Of a stretch of 64,000 bases of DNA, positions 28,848-38,752 are shown one piece after another. The stretch's first letter is position 1. Every line of letters begins with the position of its first letter. Source of the DNA: Prolixibacteraceae bacterium (GTDB lineage Bacteria > Bacteroidota > Bacteroidia > Bacteroidales > Prolixibacteraceae); the NCBI GenBank assembly GCA_019856515.1, contig CP082230.1:3224001-3288000 (forward strand), read 5' to 3'. The notes beneath the pieces are model-generated. The model did no database searches, was not told the DNA's origin, and saw only the letters and a program-made list of their open reading frames with translations. Both the position numbers and the translations under genes were made by a program.

Positions 28848-29287
28848 TTTATATAGATTATTCTATTTTGAATATTAGGGGATAAAATAGAATAATAGCA
28901 CTACCATACCACCTCCCCCAAAACGGTTATCTCATAAATTTAGATTAAATTCCATAAAAAAGACATGGACATCTGAACCTATAGATTGTAATTTTTAGAG
29001 ATAGAGCTTATGTAACAACATGTTAAGTAATATAAAGTTGTTATACACTTATCCATACCACTAATAGTATCACATTAACACTTCTAAATAACAAGCTCTT
29101 ATAATGATAATATCAAATTGATATCTCAATTAATTATACCTCAAAACAGGCGGATTTAAATCACTTATACTCATATCAAAAACACAAATCTAATAGTTAA
29201 ACATTTTAATAGATTATTCTAATAAAACAAAAGTGGTGCATATTTATTAGGATTTATCATAACAAAAGCCCAATATTTTCGTAAACC

Positions 29288-29320
29288 ATTGAATTTATTT
29301 GTGCTATTTATTATTTTTGC
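29288..29320 (+). promoter_or_regulatory. Probable promoter of the marR-type gene
   Basis: TATTTTTGC at 29312-29320 fits the -7 consensus. ATTG at 29288-29291, 20 bp upstream, is a near match to -33 TTTG. Its position shows that any reading-frame extension upstream of 29320 is untranslated. Confidence 0.45.
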
Positions 29321-29358
29321 AGGACAAACAACAACACAACATAATAACGTCAGGTTCT

Positions 29359-29784
29359 ATGGAACAAAGTTCTAAAACAATCTTAGAAATGATATTTGAG
29401 CTCAAAAAAAGATGCTCAATGATGGATGTAGAGATAATGAACAGAATGGGTTTATCACATTCCGAGCTTCAATTCTTCTCTACCCTAAAAGAATGTAGTA
29501 ATATATCTAGCTCTGAACTAGGAAAGAAAATGAATCTTTCTCCGTCAAGAGTGAGTAGAATTGTCGACAGATTAGTTACAAACGATTTTCTTGATCGTTC
29601 TATATCAGTAGCTGATCGACGTGCAATAACTCTAAGATTAACAGAAAAAGGGGAGGATGTAGCCCAACAAATTGAAGATGCGAGAGAACATTGTAATAAT
29701 AAAATCAATGAAGTTCTATCGCCTTCAGAAGTAGATGCATTCAGTAAAGCGCTAAACAAAATTGTAGAAGTTGTAGTTGAATAA
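29359..29784 (+). CDS. MarR-family transcriptional regulator
   Basis: 141 residues from the ATG at 29359; an extension to a TTG at 29299 would overlap the promoter. The winged helix is clear: LKECSNISSSELGKKMNLSP then SRVSRIVDRLVTNDFLDRS, and the wing DRRAITLRLTEKGEDVAQQI. MarR proteins bind DNA as dimers and often respond to phenolics, oxidants or persulfides. It lies downstream of the CoA-disulfide-reductase fusion on the same strand, so control of that gene is possible but not shown. No shared palindrome was found. Confidence 0.9.
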   Translation: MEQSSKTILEMIFELKKRCSMMDVEIMNRMGLSHSELQFFSTLKECSNISSSELGKKMNLSPSRVSRIVDRLVTNDFLDRSISVADRRAITLRLTEKGEDVAQQIEDAREHCNNKINEVLSPSEVDAFSKALNKIVEVVVE

Positions 29785-29802
29785 TCAACTCTTCTTTGAA
29801 CG

Positions 29803-29838
29803 AAAAAACCATCACACTTTAAAGTATGATGGTTTTTT
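29803..29838. terminator. Bidirectional-type intrinsic terminator
   Basis: AAAAAACCATCACACTTT pairs with AAAGTATGATGGTTTTTT (one mismatch), with A and T tracts on the two sides. It separates the convergent marR-type and SIMPL genes. Confidence 0.85.
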
Positions 29839-29889
29839 TATAATCAATATATTTATACTGTCACGAGCCTCTTATAGAGGTCCATTGTC

Positions 29890-30603
29890 TTATTTCATAG
29901 ATACACACATCCTTACTCGTGATACGACTTTCATCTTCTTCACTTGCAGATCCTGAGTGTTAGGAGCATTATGATCAGAAGCAGTCATTTTAACAGCACT
30001 GTAAGCCTTCATATATCTAGGAGCCCTATAGTCTTGTTGTTGAGAGCTATTTACATCCACACTTACAACACGCAAGATCTCATTACCTAGTGCTTTAATA
30101 ATTTGACCTCCTTTAGCCTTTGCCTTAAGTGTCGCTTTCACTGCCAACTCATTCTCTATTTGGGTTAAGTCGCCATACTCAAATCGACCCAGACTTACTT
30201 CGATATAACGATTTTGACTAAACTCATAGAACAACTCATCAAGCAAAGAGATATCCTTCACCTCTAATTCATAAGAACGTGTTTCATGAACCCCCAGTTG
30301 ATGCTTTCTTTTTACTACCACTTGATTGTCCACATCAACAACTTTTAAATCCGACTTATTGATATCATAGCGTTTTAGAATCGTATAGCAATCTTTCTCT
30401 AGTTGATTTATTGATTCAGCATCCTTCATCTTTGGATTACTAGATAAAAAGATATTCATGTAAACACGCTTAGGAGAGACCATCTGTTCTGCCTTCCCTG
30501 AAACCCATACAACACTTTCACTACTTATATCACTATTCTGTCCGAATGATGGTACTATCACCATTAGAGTTAAAATGAAAACACTCAAGATTCGCTTAAT
30601 CAT
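29890..30603 (-). CDS. SIMPL-domain (DUF541) periplasmic protein
   Basis: 237 residues with a signal peptide (MIKRILSVFILTLMVIVPSFG). The body has VVWVSGKAEQMVSPKRVYMN at the start of the domain, a long helical middle part, and the usual C-terminal AVKATLKAKAKGGQIIKALG stretch of SIMPL/DUF541 proteins. These are periplasmic proteins of unknown biochemical role. The gene is followed downstream by a shared terminator and preceded by a small conserved-looking gene on the same strand (54 bp). Confidence 0.82.
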   Translation of the reverse strand: MIKRILSVFILTLMVIVPSFGQNSDISSESVVWVSGKAEQMVSPKRVYMNIFLSSNPKMKDAESINQLEKDCYTILKRYDINKSDLKVVDVDNQVVVKRKHQLGVHETRSYELEVKDISLLDELFYEFSQNRYIEVSLGRFEYGDLTQIENELAVKATLKAKAKGGQIIKALGNEILRVVSVDVNSSQQQDYRAPRYMKAYSAVKMTASDHNAPNTQDLQVKKMKVVSRVRMCVSMK

Positions 30604-30657
30604 ACTACTTCAATTTAGTTTATTAACAATGTTAACAGTCCAATTTCCATGCCAAGA

Positions 30658-31008
30658 TTAATCATTAGTCAATTTCCACACTTTATTAAAATAGGTAATC
30701 GAAGCCTGCTTAAGCTCATTTATCTTCTGTGCCTCTGCCCAATTAACCACCACACTTGGCTCTTTAAACACAGGCCAACCATCTCTATCGACTGCAATCT
30801 TCTCTATACGACCCAACTCACACAAAAGTGTAGAAGTTCCAAGATGTATCAAATTCATCTTCTCCTCCTTGGAATACTCTCTAAATCCCCAACCTCTCTC
30901 TCGGATACCAATAAGCATAAAAACACCATTTTCATCTAAATCCATTTGAAACATCTCTCCTAAACGGAAACATAGTTGGGTCCAATTCTGTATTTTATTT
31001 TTTGACAT
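30658..31008 (-). CDS. Small cytoplasmic protein of unknown function
   Basis: 116 residues, no signal peptide or membrane segment, rich in Trp (five) and charged residues: NWTQLCFRLGEMFQMDLDEN, RERGWGFREYSKEEK. Codon use and composition resemble the neighbours, and no overlapping gene competes. I do not recognise the family. It lies 54 bp upstream of the SIMPL gene on the same strand, so co-transcription is likely. Confidence 0.7.
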   Translation of the reverse strand: MSKNKIQNWTQLCFRLGEMFQMDLDENGVFMLIGIRERGWGFREYSKEEKMNLIHLGTSTLLCELGRIEKIAVDRDGWPVFKEPSVVVNWAEAQKINELKQASITYFNKVWKLTND

Positions 31009-31432
31009 TACATTTTTGTTTTTTTATTAATATTTCAATGAGCCTCCTCTTCGATTACCACAATATTTCTGACACAAACAAAACACATTGAAGTAACGCT
31101 CACAAGCCATAACAACAGCCCTATCGAAGAGATAACCAGATTACATTCCAGAGGTACGTAATCATATACTGCAAGAAATCAATTATTTGTTATCCTTACT
31201 ATCTAAATGTACAAAAAAAAGTCAGTTACTGCGTTGAATGAAAAAAGATCAAAACAAAAATTGTACATTTGTAATCTTGACACGTAATCTTAAGTCATAG
31301 ACAATATGTTGTCATACAGTAACTAAAAAATTTGTCTCCTCTTAAACATGAAACAACGCCATCTGGCCTTTGTGCAGATCAAGGGTTGTTTTATCTTTTT
31401 AAGTCGAGAATTATTGCAAAATATATCATAGG
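31009..31432. other. 424-bp region upstream of asnS
   Basis: It carries the divergent promoters for the small unknown gene and asnS. TACATTTG at 31264-31271 is a -7 candidate for asnS and would give a leader of about 155 nt. Within that leader are the GACAA-TATG-TTGTC mini-hairpin (31300-31313) and the two-tier hairpin at 31351-31391. No gene is visible. Confidence 0.5.
31351..31400 (+). promoter_or_regulatory. Two-tier hairpin with T-run in the asnS leader (possible attenuator)
   Basis: AAACAAC (31351-31357) pairs with GTTGTTT (31385-31391). Inside it ATCTG (31361-31365) pairs with CAGAT (31375-31379). ATCTTTTT follows. This has the form of an intrinsic terminator but lies 33 bp upstream of the asnS ATG on the same strand. 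Confidence 0.45.
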
Positions 31433-32872
31433 ATGAAAAGAACATTAATCAAAGAAATCCTTCTTTCGGGACAACCAGGTACTGAAGTAAATATTAAAGG
31501 ATGGGTAAGGACCAAAAGAGGTAGTAAAAGTGTCAACTTCATAGCAATGAATGATGGAACTTGCCTAGGTAATCTTCAAGTGGTTGCTGATGTTGCATCT
31601 TTTGAAGAGGAGACACTTAGAGATACAACTACTGGTGCTGCTCTTTCAGTTACAGGTAAGTTGGTTGCATCTCAAGGTAGTGGACAATCCGTTGAGCTTC
31701 AAGCTGAAAAAATAGAGGTATTAGGAAAAGCAGATCCAGAAAAATACCCTATCCAGCCTAAAAAACATACACTTGAATTTCTACGCGAGAATGCACACCT
31801 AAGAATGCGTACGAACACTTTTAGTGCCGTATTCCGCATCCGCCACGCCATGATCTTTGCAGTGCATAAATTCTTTAGTGATAAAAACTTCTACAATATT
31901 CACACTCCAATCATCACAAGCTCGGATGCTGAAGGTGCAGGAGAGATGTTTAGAGTTACAACACTACCATTTAACGATACGCCTAGAACAGAAGAGGGAG
32001 AGGTTGATTTCTCTCAAGACTTCTTTGGAAAGTCGACAAACCTTACTGTATCAGGACAGTTAGAAGGTGAATTAGCTGCGATGGCTTTAGGTCAGATCTA
32101 TACTTTTGGCCCTACATTCCGTGCTGAGAATTCAAATACATCACGCCACTTGGCAGAGTTTTGGATGATCGAACCAGAGATGGCTTTTGCTGATCTTAAT
32201 GACAATATGGATCTTGCAGAAGAGTTCTTAAGATACCTTATTCAATATGCTTTAGACAACTGTAAAGAGGATATTGAATTCCTTGCAAAGCGTCAAGAAG
32301 AAGAGGAGAAGAACAAGCCTAAAGAGGAGCGTAACATGAACCTCATCGAAAAACTTCAGCTTGTAGCTGACAATGATTTCGTAAGGTTAACATATACAGA
32401 GGCTATTGAAATTCTACGTAATTCGAAGCCAAACAAGAAAGGTAAATTTAAATACCCTATCGAAGGATTCGGAACCGATCTTCAAAGCGAACACGAAAGA
32501 TATCTAGTAGAGAAGAAATTCCAAAAACCAGTTATTCTTACAGACTATCCTGCAGACATTAAAGCTTTCTACATGAGAGTAAATGAGGATGGAAAAACTG
32601 TTGCTGCAATGGATATTCTATTCCCTCAAATTGGAGAAATTGTTGGTGGATCTCAACGTGAAGAACGTCTAGACGTTCTTGAAGCTAAAATGGATGAGAT
32701 GGAGATCCCTAAAGATGAAATGAGCTGGTATCTTGATACCCGTCGTTTTGGTGGAGCACCACACTCTGGTTTCGGTTTAGGCTTCGAAAGACTTATTACT
32801 TTTGTTACAGGCATGGGTAATATTCGTGACGTAATTCCATTCCCACGTGCACCTAAAACATGTGAATTTTAA
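31433..32872 (+). CDS. asnS: Asparaginyl-tRNA synthetase
   Basis: 479 residues, class IIb. The N-terminal OB-fold anticodon domain (about 1-120, [19 protein letters not shown]) is followed by the catalytic core. Motif 2 is [20 protein letters not shown], and motif 3 is [20 protein letters not shown] followed by DVIPFPR. Asn rather than Asp specificity follows from the close match to bacterial AsnRS ([18 protein letters not shown]). A charged insertion (about 286-302, rich in E and K) lies in the core. It is a single-gene unit between a possible attenuator and a terminator. Confidence 0.96.
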   Translation: MKRTLIKEILLSGQPGTEVNIKGWVRTKRGSKSVNFIAMNDGTCLGNLQVVADVASFEEETLRDTTTGAALSVTGKLVASQGSGQSVELQAEKIEVLGKADPEKYPIQPKKHTLEFLRENAHLRMRTNTFSAVFRIRHAMIFAVHKFFSDKNFYNIHTPIITSSDAEGAGEMFRVTTLPFNDTPRTEEGEVDFSQDFFGKSTNLTVSGQLEGELAAMALGQIYTFGPTFRAENSNTSRHLAEFWMIEPEMAFADLNDNMDLAEEFLRYLIQYALDNCKEDIEFLAKRQEEEEKNKPKEERNMNLIEKLQLVADNDFVRLTYTEAIEILRNSKPNKKGKFKYPIEGFGTDLQSEHERYLVEKKFQKPVILTDYPADIKAFYMRVNEDGKTVAAMDILFPQIGEIVGGSQREERLDVLEAKMDEMEIPKDEMSWYLDTRRFGGAPHSGFGLGFERLITFVTGMGNIRDVIPFPRAPKTCEF

Positions 32873-32893
32873 TATCACATACAAACGATAATA

Positions 32894-32950
32894 ATAGAGG
32901 CTGTATCCCTTTCAATGGTGGATGCAGCCTCTATCTTTTTTACACCCAAC
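32894..32950 (+). terminator. Intrinsic terminator of asnS
   Basis: ATAGAGGCTG (32894-32903) pairs with CAGCCTCTAT (32935-32944), with an inner ATCC/GGAT extension, then CTTTTTT. Confidence 0.88.
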
Positions 32951-33062
32951 AAAATTCAAACAAGAAATACCCCCTCACACCAGATACCCCGTATTTTTAA
33001 AATCCCTCCACAACTAAATACTCTATCTACATTTGTACCTCCTCTCAAAACACAAAAAATCA

Positions 33063-33481
33063 GGCTCTTTCCTAAACTTGATGGGTGACCATATTAAATA
33101 GAACAGTGTTTATATACCATTATCATATCCGACCACATCAATTTCACCTTACTCTGACCAACAAGCTACTTGCTCCTGCTTTTCCCCTGAGATAGCTCGA
33201 AGTTGATTCAAAGTTCACTCGAAGTTCATTCATCGATTTCCCATTTTGGGTGAGGAAATTTCGAATATACTTGGAATGATACCCAAGAAAAAGCAGGTGA
33301 TAGTAGCATCTTAGTCAGGTGATGGGGGCTTTAAAAGTTCTTTATGAATCTCTACTTATCTAAAACGTCGTAATCTCGTAGATTGCATCCTTTAGGATGC
33401 TATTTCAATGATTCGTTATCTTCTTCAATCTTGAATGTGTTGTTCTATAATTGCACTGCTTTAATAGGCATCTAAACTCTT
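33063..33481 (+). repeat. Dispersed repeat, copy A (about 419 bp)
   Basis: It aligns end to end with 48169-48586 at high identity, starting GGCTCTTTCC and ending CATCTAAACTCTT. The left end matches the terminal inverted repeat of the element at 48.17-49.09 kb, but homology stops at 33481 and no right end is found, so this copy is truncated. It has the 11-bp triplet at 33197-33229 and a reading frame (from 33192) with the same register as the other copies but with stops at codon 5 and later. Confidence 0.85.
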
Positions 33482-33586
33482 GGGGTAATGCTTTATTAAT
33501 TAATGATCTGACTTTAGAGAGGTTGAATTAGGATAGGGCAGGAGGTGGATGAATCGCTTTTGAAACGATGTTCCTTTTGAAGATAG

Positions 33587-33630
33587 GATAAACAAAATGA
33601 GTTGAGAAGTTCTATATCATTTTGTTTATC
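33587..33630 (-). terminator. Long hairpin downstream of the glutamine cyclotransferase gene
   Basis: Perfect 14-bp inverted repeat GATAAACAAAATGA / TCATTTTGTTTATC with a 16-nt loop, 25 bp past the stop of the leftward gene. It lacks a clear U-tract. Confidence 0.5.
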
Positions 33631-33654
33631 TAATGGTTGGTTGCCAATAAGGGT

Positions 33655-34752
33655 TTAAGGTTTAACAGGTAAATCCTCTTTTGTAAGCTCTATTTTATAC
33701 AGTAGGGGCCAATATTTACCCGTTACATAGAGCATGCTATCTTTGGGATTATATGCAATGCCGTTCATTACATCTATCGCTTTTTTGCTCTTCATTTGGG
33801 CAGAGCTAGAGAGTCCTGTTAAAGAAATAATCGCAACCACTTCTCCTGTTTTACTATCGATCTTAACTATATCTTCTGTGGTCCATATATTGGCATATAT
33901 ATAACCATTCACATATTCGAGTTCATTCAGATAGGTATACTCTCTCTGGTTTGAGAATACATTTACTCTACGAACCTCCTTGAAGGTAGATGGATCTACA
34001 AAATATATGGTGGAGGAACCATCACTCATGATGAGCTCTTTACCATTATTCGTTAGTCCCCATCCTTCTTTGTTAGGAAAGGAAAAATTTCCAATTTGAG
34101 CCATGGTGGTATTGTCATAAACAAAAGCTTTCTGCTTCTTGTAAGTTAGCTGATACACCTTACCATCTAACAGGGTTATACCTTCGCCGAAGAACTCTTT
34201 ATTCAATGCTGTAGCGGAGACAATCTCTCCACGCTGGAACTTTGTTTTATAGATAACCGAAGTTCCATTCTCTCCTGTACTTTCATATAGAAGTCCATTA
34301 TTAAATTCGAGACCTTCTGTGAAATGTTCGGGTGAATGAGGGTAGCTACCGACAACCCTATACCCCAATTTTTCAGGAGCCTTGGATGCAAATAAGATAA
34401 GTTCACGACGAGTGGTTCCCGTCTGACCATTATCCTTTAATGCTTCGACTTTTATACTATTTTTTCCAATGCGAAGAAGCTCTTTAGGAAGGATTTCACT
34501 ACACTCAAAGCTCTCTAGATCCTTAACTTTTGTATTATTCACATATAGAGATGCTTTCTCTATTTGGCCACCTTTGGGTAGCACCTTTATAGTTATTAAC
34601 ACCTCTTTACCGATTGTTGACTTCTTTGTCATCTTCACCACAGAGACAGGTTTTCGTGTATTCGAAGTCGTTTTACATGAGGTATTTCCGAACAAAAGTA
34701 AGGTAATTATTATTGAGAAATATAGTGTACTGACTTGTCTAATTCGTTTCAT
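33655..34752 (-). CDS. Glutaminyl-peptide cyclotransferase (glutamine cyclotransferase family), lipoprotein
   Basis: 365 residues from the ATG at 34752 (an ATG two codons earlier is possible). The lipoprotein signal ends in GNTSC (Cys about residue 26). A short Ig-like domain (about 35-125) precedes a beta-propeller with the glutamine-cyclotransferase signatures YPHSPEHFTEGLEF, EGWGLTNNGKELIMSDGS and LNELEYVNGYIYANIW. The family converts N-terminal glutamine to pyroglutamate. Lipidation places it in the periplasm or on the surface. It is a single-gene unit. Confidence 0.9.
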   Translation of the reverse strand: MKRIRQVSTLYFSIIITLLLFGNTSCKTTSNTRKPVSVVKMTKKSTIGKEVLITIKVLPKGGQIEKASLYVNNTKVKDLESFECSEILPKELLRIGKNSIKVEALKDNGQTGTTRRELILFASKAPEKLGYRVVGSYPHSPEHFTEGLEFNNGLLYESTGENGTSVIYKTKFQRGEIVSATALNKEFFGEGITLLDGKVYQLTYKKQKAFVYDNTTMAQIGNFSFPNKEGWGLTNNGKELIMSDGSSTIYFVDPSTFKEVRRVNVFSNQREYTYLNELEYVNGYIYANIWTTEDIVKIDSKTGEVVAIISLTGLSSSAQMKSKKAIDVMNGIAYNPKDSMLYVTGKYWPLLYKIELTKEDLPVKP

Positions 34753-34884
34753 AATCATTTTAAAAATAGCATTCTATACGATAAAGATATAAAAGTGTAT
34801 CATAACAAAAGAGTCAAAAGAGATTATCGATGATAAAAATAGTATTTCACTCCTATTCTAGTCGTCAAAAAAATAATTATAAGT

Positions 34885-34893
34885 TACTTTTGT
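34885..34893 (+). promoter_or_regulatory. -7 element candidate for the flippase gene
   Basis: TACTTTTGT fits TAnnTTTGy, 39 bp before the flippase ATG. No good -33 TTTG lies at the right distance. Confidence 0.4.
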
Positions 34894-34931
34894 ATCTTTA
34901 TTAGCAGTAATCTTATTGATATATAACATAT

Positions 34932-36410
34932 ATGAGTACCATTAAGAAATTAGCAGGACAAACTGTAATTTATGGATTGAGTTCAATTCTTCCAAGGTTT
35001 CTCAACTATTTCCTAGCTCTATTTTACACACGTATTTTTCTTCCCGAATCGTTAGGGGAGATCACCAACATGTTTGCATGGGTAGCCATTTTAATGGCAC
35101 TATTAACCTATGGTATGGAGACAGCATTCTTTCGATATGCATCACAAAAAGGGCAAGATATTGTATCTGTATTTACGACTTCATTTCTTACGATGGTGGT
35201 CAGTTCAATGGTATTCTTGTCTTTGACATTCCTCTTCAATACGCCATTGGCTGATTTTTTTGGCTACCATAATGCTGATAAATATGTAAGATGGTTGTCA
35301 TACATACTCGTATTGGATGCGGTATCCACTATTCCATTTGCAAAGCTAAGGCTTGAAGGGCGACCTGTTAAGTTTATGATTATCAAACTACTGAACGTAT
35401 CTATCAATATCGGTTTTAACCTGTTTTTCTTGGTATTGTGTCCATGGTTAACGAAAGAGAGTCCTGATAGTGTTCTTCTGCACATATATGATCCCAATAT
35501 TAGTGTAGGTTATGTTCTTATATCCAATGTTATTGCATCGCTATTTTCACTTATATTGTTAATTCCAGAGATGCATATCTCTATTCGTAAATATGACCCA
35601 AGGCTACTAAAACAACTCTTGATATATGGTATTCCCATACTTGTTGTATCGGTGGCAGGAATGGTAAATCAGAATATTGATAAGGTCTTAATTCCCAAGT
35701 TAATTAAGCCACATACTGATGCGATGTATCAATTGGGGATATATGGAGCAAATGCAAAGTTGGCAGTGATTATGACCCTCTTTGTTCAAGCATTTAGATA
35801 TGCCTTTGAACCCTTCTTTTTTGCACGACAAAAAGAGACTGAGGATAAAAAGATATATGCAGATATTTTGACCTATTTTGTCATATTCTGCTTGGCAGTG
35901 TTCCTTGGTATCACACTTTTTATTGATCAAATAAAAATGATCTTAGATCCAAAATACTACGAAGGGTTGGGCGTGGTGCCATATATTCTGATCGCAAATA
36001 TGCTGGTGGGAATTTATTATAACCTGTCTCTTTGGTATAAGCTAACCGATAAGACCTATTTTGGTGCCTATTTTTCTATCGGGGGTGCATTGATAACGAT
36101 CTCAATAAATTCCTTATTTTTGTCAACTTATGGCTACAAAGTTGCAGCTATAGCACAGGTGGTTTGTTTTGCGGTGATGACCGTAGCAAGCTATTACTAT
36201 ATGAGGAAATATTACCCTATAGATTATAATGTTAAGCGAGTTATACTATTAGTGATCTTCGCTTTATCATTATACTTTTCAGGTCAATATCTTCCAGACG
36301 TTAACACTATCTTGGGATTTGTTCTCAGGGGATTTACTATCTTAGTCTTTCTTGTACTTTCACTTCTTCCGGAGTTGAAAGTGGAGTTAGAAAAAAGAAG
36401 CAGAGGGTAG
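34932..36410 (+). CDS. Polysaccharide flippase (Wzx/MATE-like MOP superfamily)
   Basis: 492 residues with about 12-14 hydrophobic segments over the whole length. The N-terminus, MSTIKKLAGQTVIYGLSSIL, is characteristic of polysaccharide-biosynthesis membrane proteins of the oligosaccharidyl-lipid flippase type. Such proteins move undecaprenyl-linked glycans across the inner membrane. No glycosyltransferases accompany it, so the glycan is unknown. It lies 76 bp upstream of dut on the same strand and may read into the dut operon. Confidence 0.88.
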   Translation: MSTIKKLAGQTVIYGLSSILPRFLNYFLALFYTRIFLPESLGEITNMFAWVAILMALLTYGMETAFFRYASQKGQDIVSVFTTSFLTMVVSSMVFLSLTFLFNTPLADFFGYHNADKYVRWLSYILVLDAVSTIPFAKLRLEGRPVKFMIIKLLNVSINIGFNLFFLVLCPWLTKESPDSVLLHIYDPNISVGYVLISNVIASLFSLILLIPEMHISIRKYDPRLLKQLLIYGIPILVVSVAGMVNQNIDKVLIPKLIKPHTDAMYQLGIYGANAKLAVIMTLFVQAFRYAFEPFFFARQKETEDKKIYADILTYFVIFCLAVFLGITLFIDQIKMILDPKYYEGLGVVPYILIANMLVGIYYNLSLWYKLTDKTYFGAYFSIGGALITISINSLFLSTYGYKVAAIAQVVCFAVMTVASYYYMRKYYPIDYNVKRVILLVIFALSLYFSGQYLPDVNTILGFVLRGFTILVFLVLSLLPELKVELEKRSRG

Positions 36411-36486
36411 AGGTTAAACCCCATATAGATGGCATGATTTATGTCGACAGTCGTTTGTCAAACTCTTGAATAAAAAAAACTTATAT

Positions 36487-36924
36487 ATGACATCAGTTAA
36501 AATAATAAACAGATCTAAAAACAGCCTTCCTCATTATGGAACAGAAGCTGCTGCAGGAATGGATCTAAGAGCAAATATAGAAGAACCAATCACATTAAAA
36601 CCACTTCAGAGAACATTGGTTCCTACAGGATTGTTTATTGAATTACCAGTAGGATATGAAGCACAAGTAAGACCACGTAGTGGACTGGCTTTCAAACATG
36701 GAATCACTGTTCTAAATAGTCCTGGAACAATCGATGCGGATTACAGAGGCGAGATTTGTATCATCCTCGTTAATCTTTCTGAAGAGCCGTTTGTTATTGA
36801 AAATGGAGAGCGTATTGCTCAAATGGTGGTAGCAAAACACGAAACCGTTAAATGGGAAGAGGTGGAAGTGCTAAATGATACTCAAAGAGGTGAAGGTGGT
36901 TTTGGCCACACAGGAAAGAAATAA
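36487..36924 (+). CDS. dut: Deoxyuridine 5'-triphosphate nucleotidohydrolase
   Basis: 145 residues from the ATG at 36487; an upstream TTG (36466) would add seven residues. Trimeric dUTPase motifs are in order: [10 protein letters not shown] (motif 1), [13 protein letters not shown] (motif 2), [14 protein letters not shown] (motif 3), [10 protein letters not shown] (motif 4) and [11 protein letters not shown] (motif 5). It hydrolyses dUTP to dUMP and pyrophosphate. It heads a run conserved in Bacteroidota with a TPR lipoprotein, a DUF4292 protein and an EnvC-like protein, 31 bp apart from the next gene. Confidence 0.97.
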   Translation: MTSVKIINRSKNSLPHYGTEAAAGMDLRANIEEPITLKPLQRTLVPTGLFIELPVGYEAQVRPRSGLAFKHGITVLNSPGTIDADYRGEICIILVNLSEEPFVIENGERIAQMVVAKHETVKWEEVEVLNDTQRGEGGFGHTGKK

Positions 36925-36955
36925 GAATCCCTTATCATCAAAAAATATTAGCATT

Positions 36956-38728
36956 ATGATGAAAATACACAAAGTACTCATAGGAGCAACGCTACTTGTA
37001 GCCTTACTCTCATGTAGTACGAGTAAGAAGATTACATCCTCAAAAAATAAAGCTAATCCTGTTGCCTTGAAGGGTAATAGCTCAGACACGAAACTGTCTG
37101 AGGAGATGAGTCTTCAATTTGAATATCTTTTTATTGAAGGTTTAAAACAGCGTATGCTTGGTAATTTTGAGGGGGCTATTGCTCTATTCTCTAAGTGTCT
37201 AGAGATAGACCCAAAGTCTGCCATTTCTATGTATGAGTTATCTACAATACATATTGCAAAAAAAGATATCACTAGTGCATTAGGGCTGCTTGAAAAAGCT
37301 TATTTGTTAGAGCCTTCAAATGATACGTATGCCATGTTGTTGGCTCAGGTATTTGAACAGCGAAAGAGGTATGATAAAGCAGCAGATATTTATGAACAGC
37401 TTGTAGCCAAACATCCTACGAACCTCGACTATATATATCGTAACGCGGCACTATATGCTTCATCAAATCAATTTGAAGAGGCCATAAAGATGTATGATCG
37501 CTTAGAGAAAGAGATGGGGCTTAATGAACGTATTTCTGTGGCAAAAGAACAGATATATCTTTCATTAAAGAAGCCAAAGAAAGCGAGAGAAGAGATCCAG
37601 CGATTAATTGATAGTAATCCTAAGGAGACAAAATATTATGGTCTTATGGCGGATCTATACATGAAAGAGGATAATAGAGAAACCGCTTTAAAGTATTACA
37701 ATAAAGTGCTTGAAATTGATCCTAAAGATGGCTTTGTTCACATCTCACTTGCGAACTACTATCGTGAAGGTAAACAGCCACAGAAGGCGCTCTTTCATGT
37801 CGAGAAAGCAATGCAAAGCACTACATTGGATACTGGTACCAAGATTCAGATGTTTCTTCTTCTAACGGCACCCAAAACAGAGTTTGTAGTTTCGGATGAA
37901 GAGAAAGAGAAGTTGCTTGGGTATATGATTGCTGCAAATCCTAGTGAGAGTAGACCACATGCACTTTTTGCAGAGTATTTAATTCAGAAGCAAGAGTTTA
38001 AGAGAGCACAAGAGCAGTTTCAATATGCCATCGACCTAGAGGGGAGTAATTATATATATTGGGAACGAGTTATCATGCTGGATAACCAACTTCTTGATTG
38101 GGATGCAATGAAAGCAAATACAGAGAAGGCATTACTCAAGTTTCCAAACAAGCCTCTTTTGTACATCTTCAAATCGCTAACACTATTGCAAGATAAGCAG
38201 TATACAGAGATGCTTCCTATTCTTGAAAAAGCAGAGGTATTACCAGATGTAAATAAGGCAATGCTTTCGCAGATCTATACCTACAAAGCAGAAGCACTCT
38301 ATAATCTTGATAAGTTTGAAGAGGCATGGAAAGCATATGATAAGGTTGTTGAATTAGATCCAACAAACTATATGGCGATGAATAATTTTGCATATTATTT
38401 ATCACTTCGTAGTGAGCAGTTAGAAAAGGCTGAGAGACTTAGTGCTTTGGTTGTGGAGAAAAATCCCAATAACCCTACCTATCTTGATACTTATGCTTGG
38501 GTACTATTCATGAAAAAGGACTATCGTTTGGCTAAATTCTATATGAAGAATGCTATTGATAGTATGGACAATGTAAATCCTACTCTTTATGAACATTATG
38601 GAGATATTCTATATTTCTTAGATGATATTGATGGAGCCTTAAACAATTGGAATAAAGCTAAGAAAGAGGGAATAGAGTCTGAGATCCTAGATAAAAAAAT
38701 TAAAGGTAAGAAGTATTACTCCGAGTAA
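36956..38728 (+). CDS. TPR-repeat lipoprotein
   Basis: 590 residues from the ATG at 36956 (another follows at once). The signal peptide ends in LLSC, a lipobox, about residue 18. The body holds roughly ten tetratricopeptide units, for example LGNFEGAIALFSKCLEIDPK, RETALKYYNKVLEIDPKDGF and FEEAWKAYDKVVELDPTNYM. Position between dut and the DUF4292 gene is conserved in the phylum, where the group is linked to the envelope. It probably acts as a scaffold on the inner face of the outer membrane. Confidence 0.9.
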   Translation: MMKIHKVLIGATLLVALLSCSTSKKITSSKNKANPVALKGNSSDTKLSEEMSLQFEYLFIEGLKQRMLGNFEGAIALFSKCLEIDPKSAISMYELSTIHIAKKDITSALGLLEKAYLLEPSNDTYAMLLAQVFEQRKRYDKAADIYEQLVAKHPTNLDYIYRNAALYASSNQFEEAIKMYDRLEKEMGLNERISVAKEQIYLSLKKPKKAREEIQRLIDSNPKETKYYGLMADLYMKEDNRETALKYYNKVLEIDPKDGFVHISLANYYREGKQPQKALFHVEKAMQSTTLDTGTKIQMFLLLTAPKTEFVVSDEEKEKLLGYMIAANPSESRPHALFAEYLIQKQEFKRAQEQFQYAIDLEGSNYIYWERVIMLDNQLLDWDAMKANTEKALLKFPNKPLLYIFKSLTLLQDKQYTEMLPILEKAEVLPDVNKAMLSQIYTYKAEALYNLDKFEEAWKAYDKVVELDPTNYMAMNNFAYYLSLRSEQLEKAERLSALVVEKNPNNPTYLDTYAWVLFMKKDYRLAKFYMKNAIDSMDNVNPTLYEHYGDILYFLDDIDGALNNWNKAKKEGIESEILDKKIKGKKYYSE

Positions 38729-38752
38729 TACTTCTTTAAATCTGAAAGATTA

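Larger units (their letters stand above)
28781..29358. other. 578-bp region upstream of the marR-type gene
   Basis: It holds a terminator (28818-28847) and a probable promoter (29288-29320). The 400 bp between are AT-rich and show no gene or convincing structure. Confidence 0.6.
32873..33654. other. 782-bp gene-free region containing repeat copy A
   Basis: It contains the asnS terminator (32894-32950), repeat copy A (33063-33481) and a terminator-like hairpin (33587-33630). The remaining pieces (32951-33062 and 33482-33586) show nothing recognisable. Confidence 0.7.

Noticed and set aside
33587..33630. Right-hand terminal repeat of repeat copy A
   Set aside because: The hairpin there is unrelated in sequence to GGCTCTTTCC ends and fits better as a transcript end for the leftward gene.
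36875..36955. Extension of the TPR lipoprotein into dut
   Set aside because: The frame is open, but the lipoprotein signal peptide starts at 36956, and the extension reads dut in another frame.
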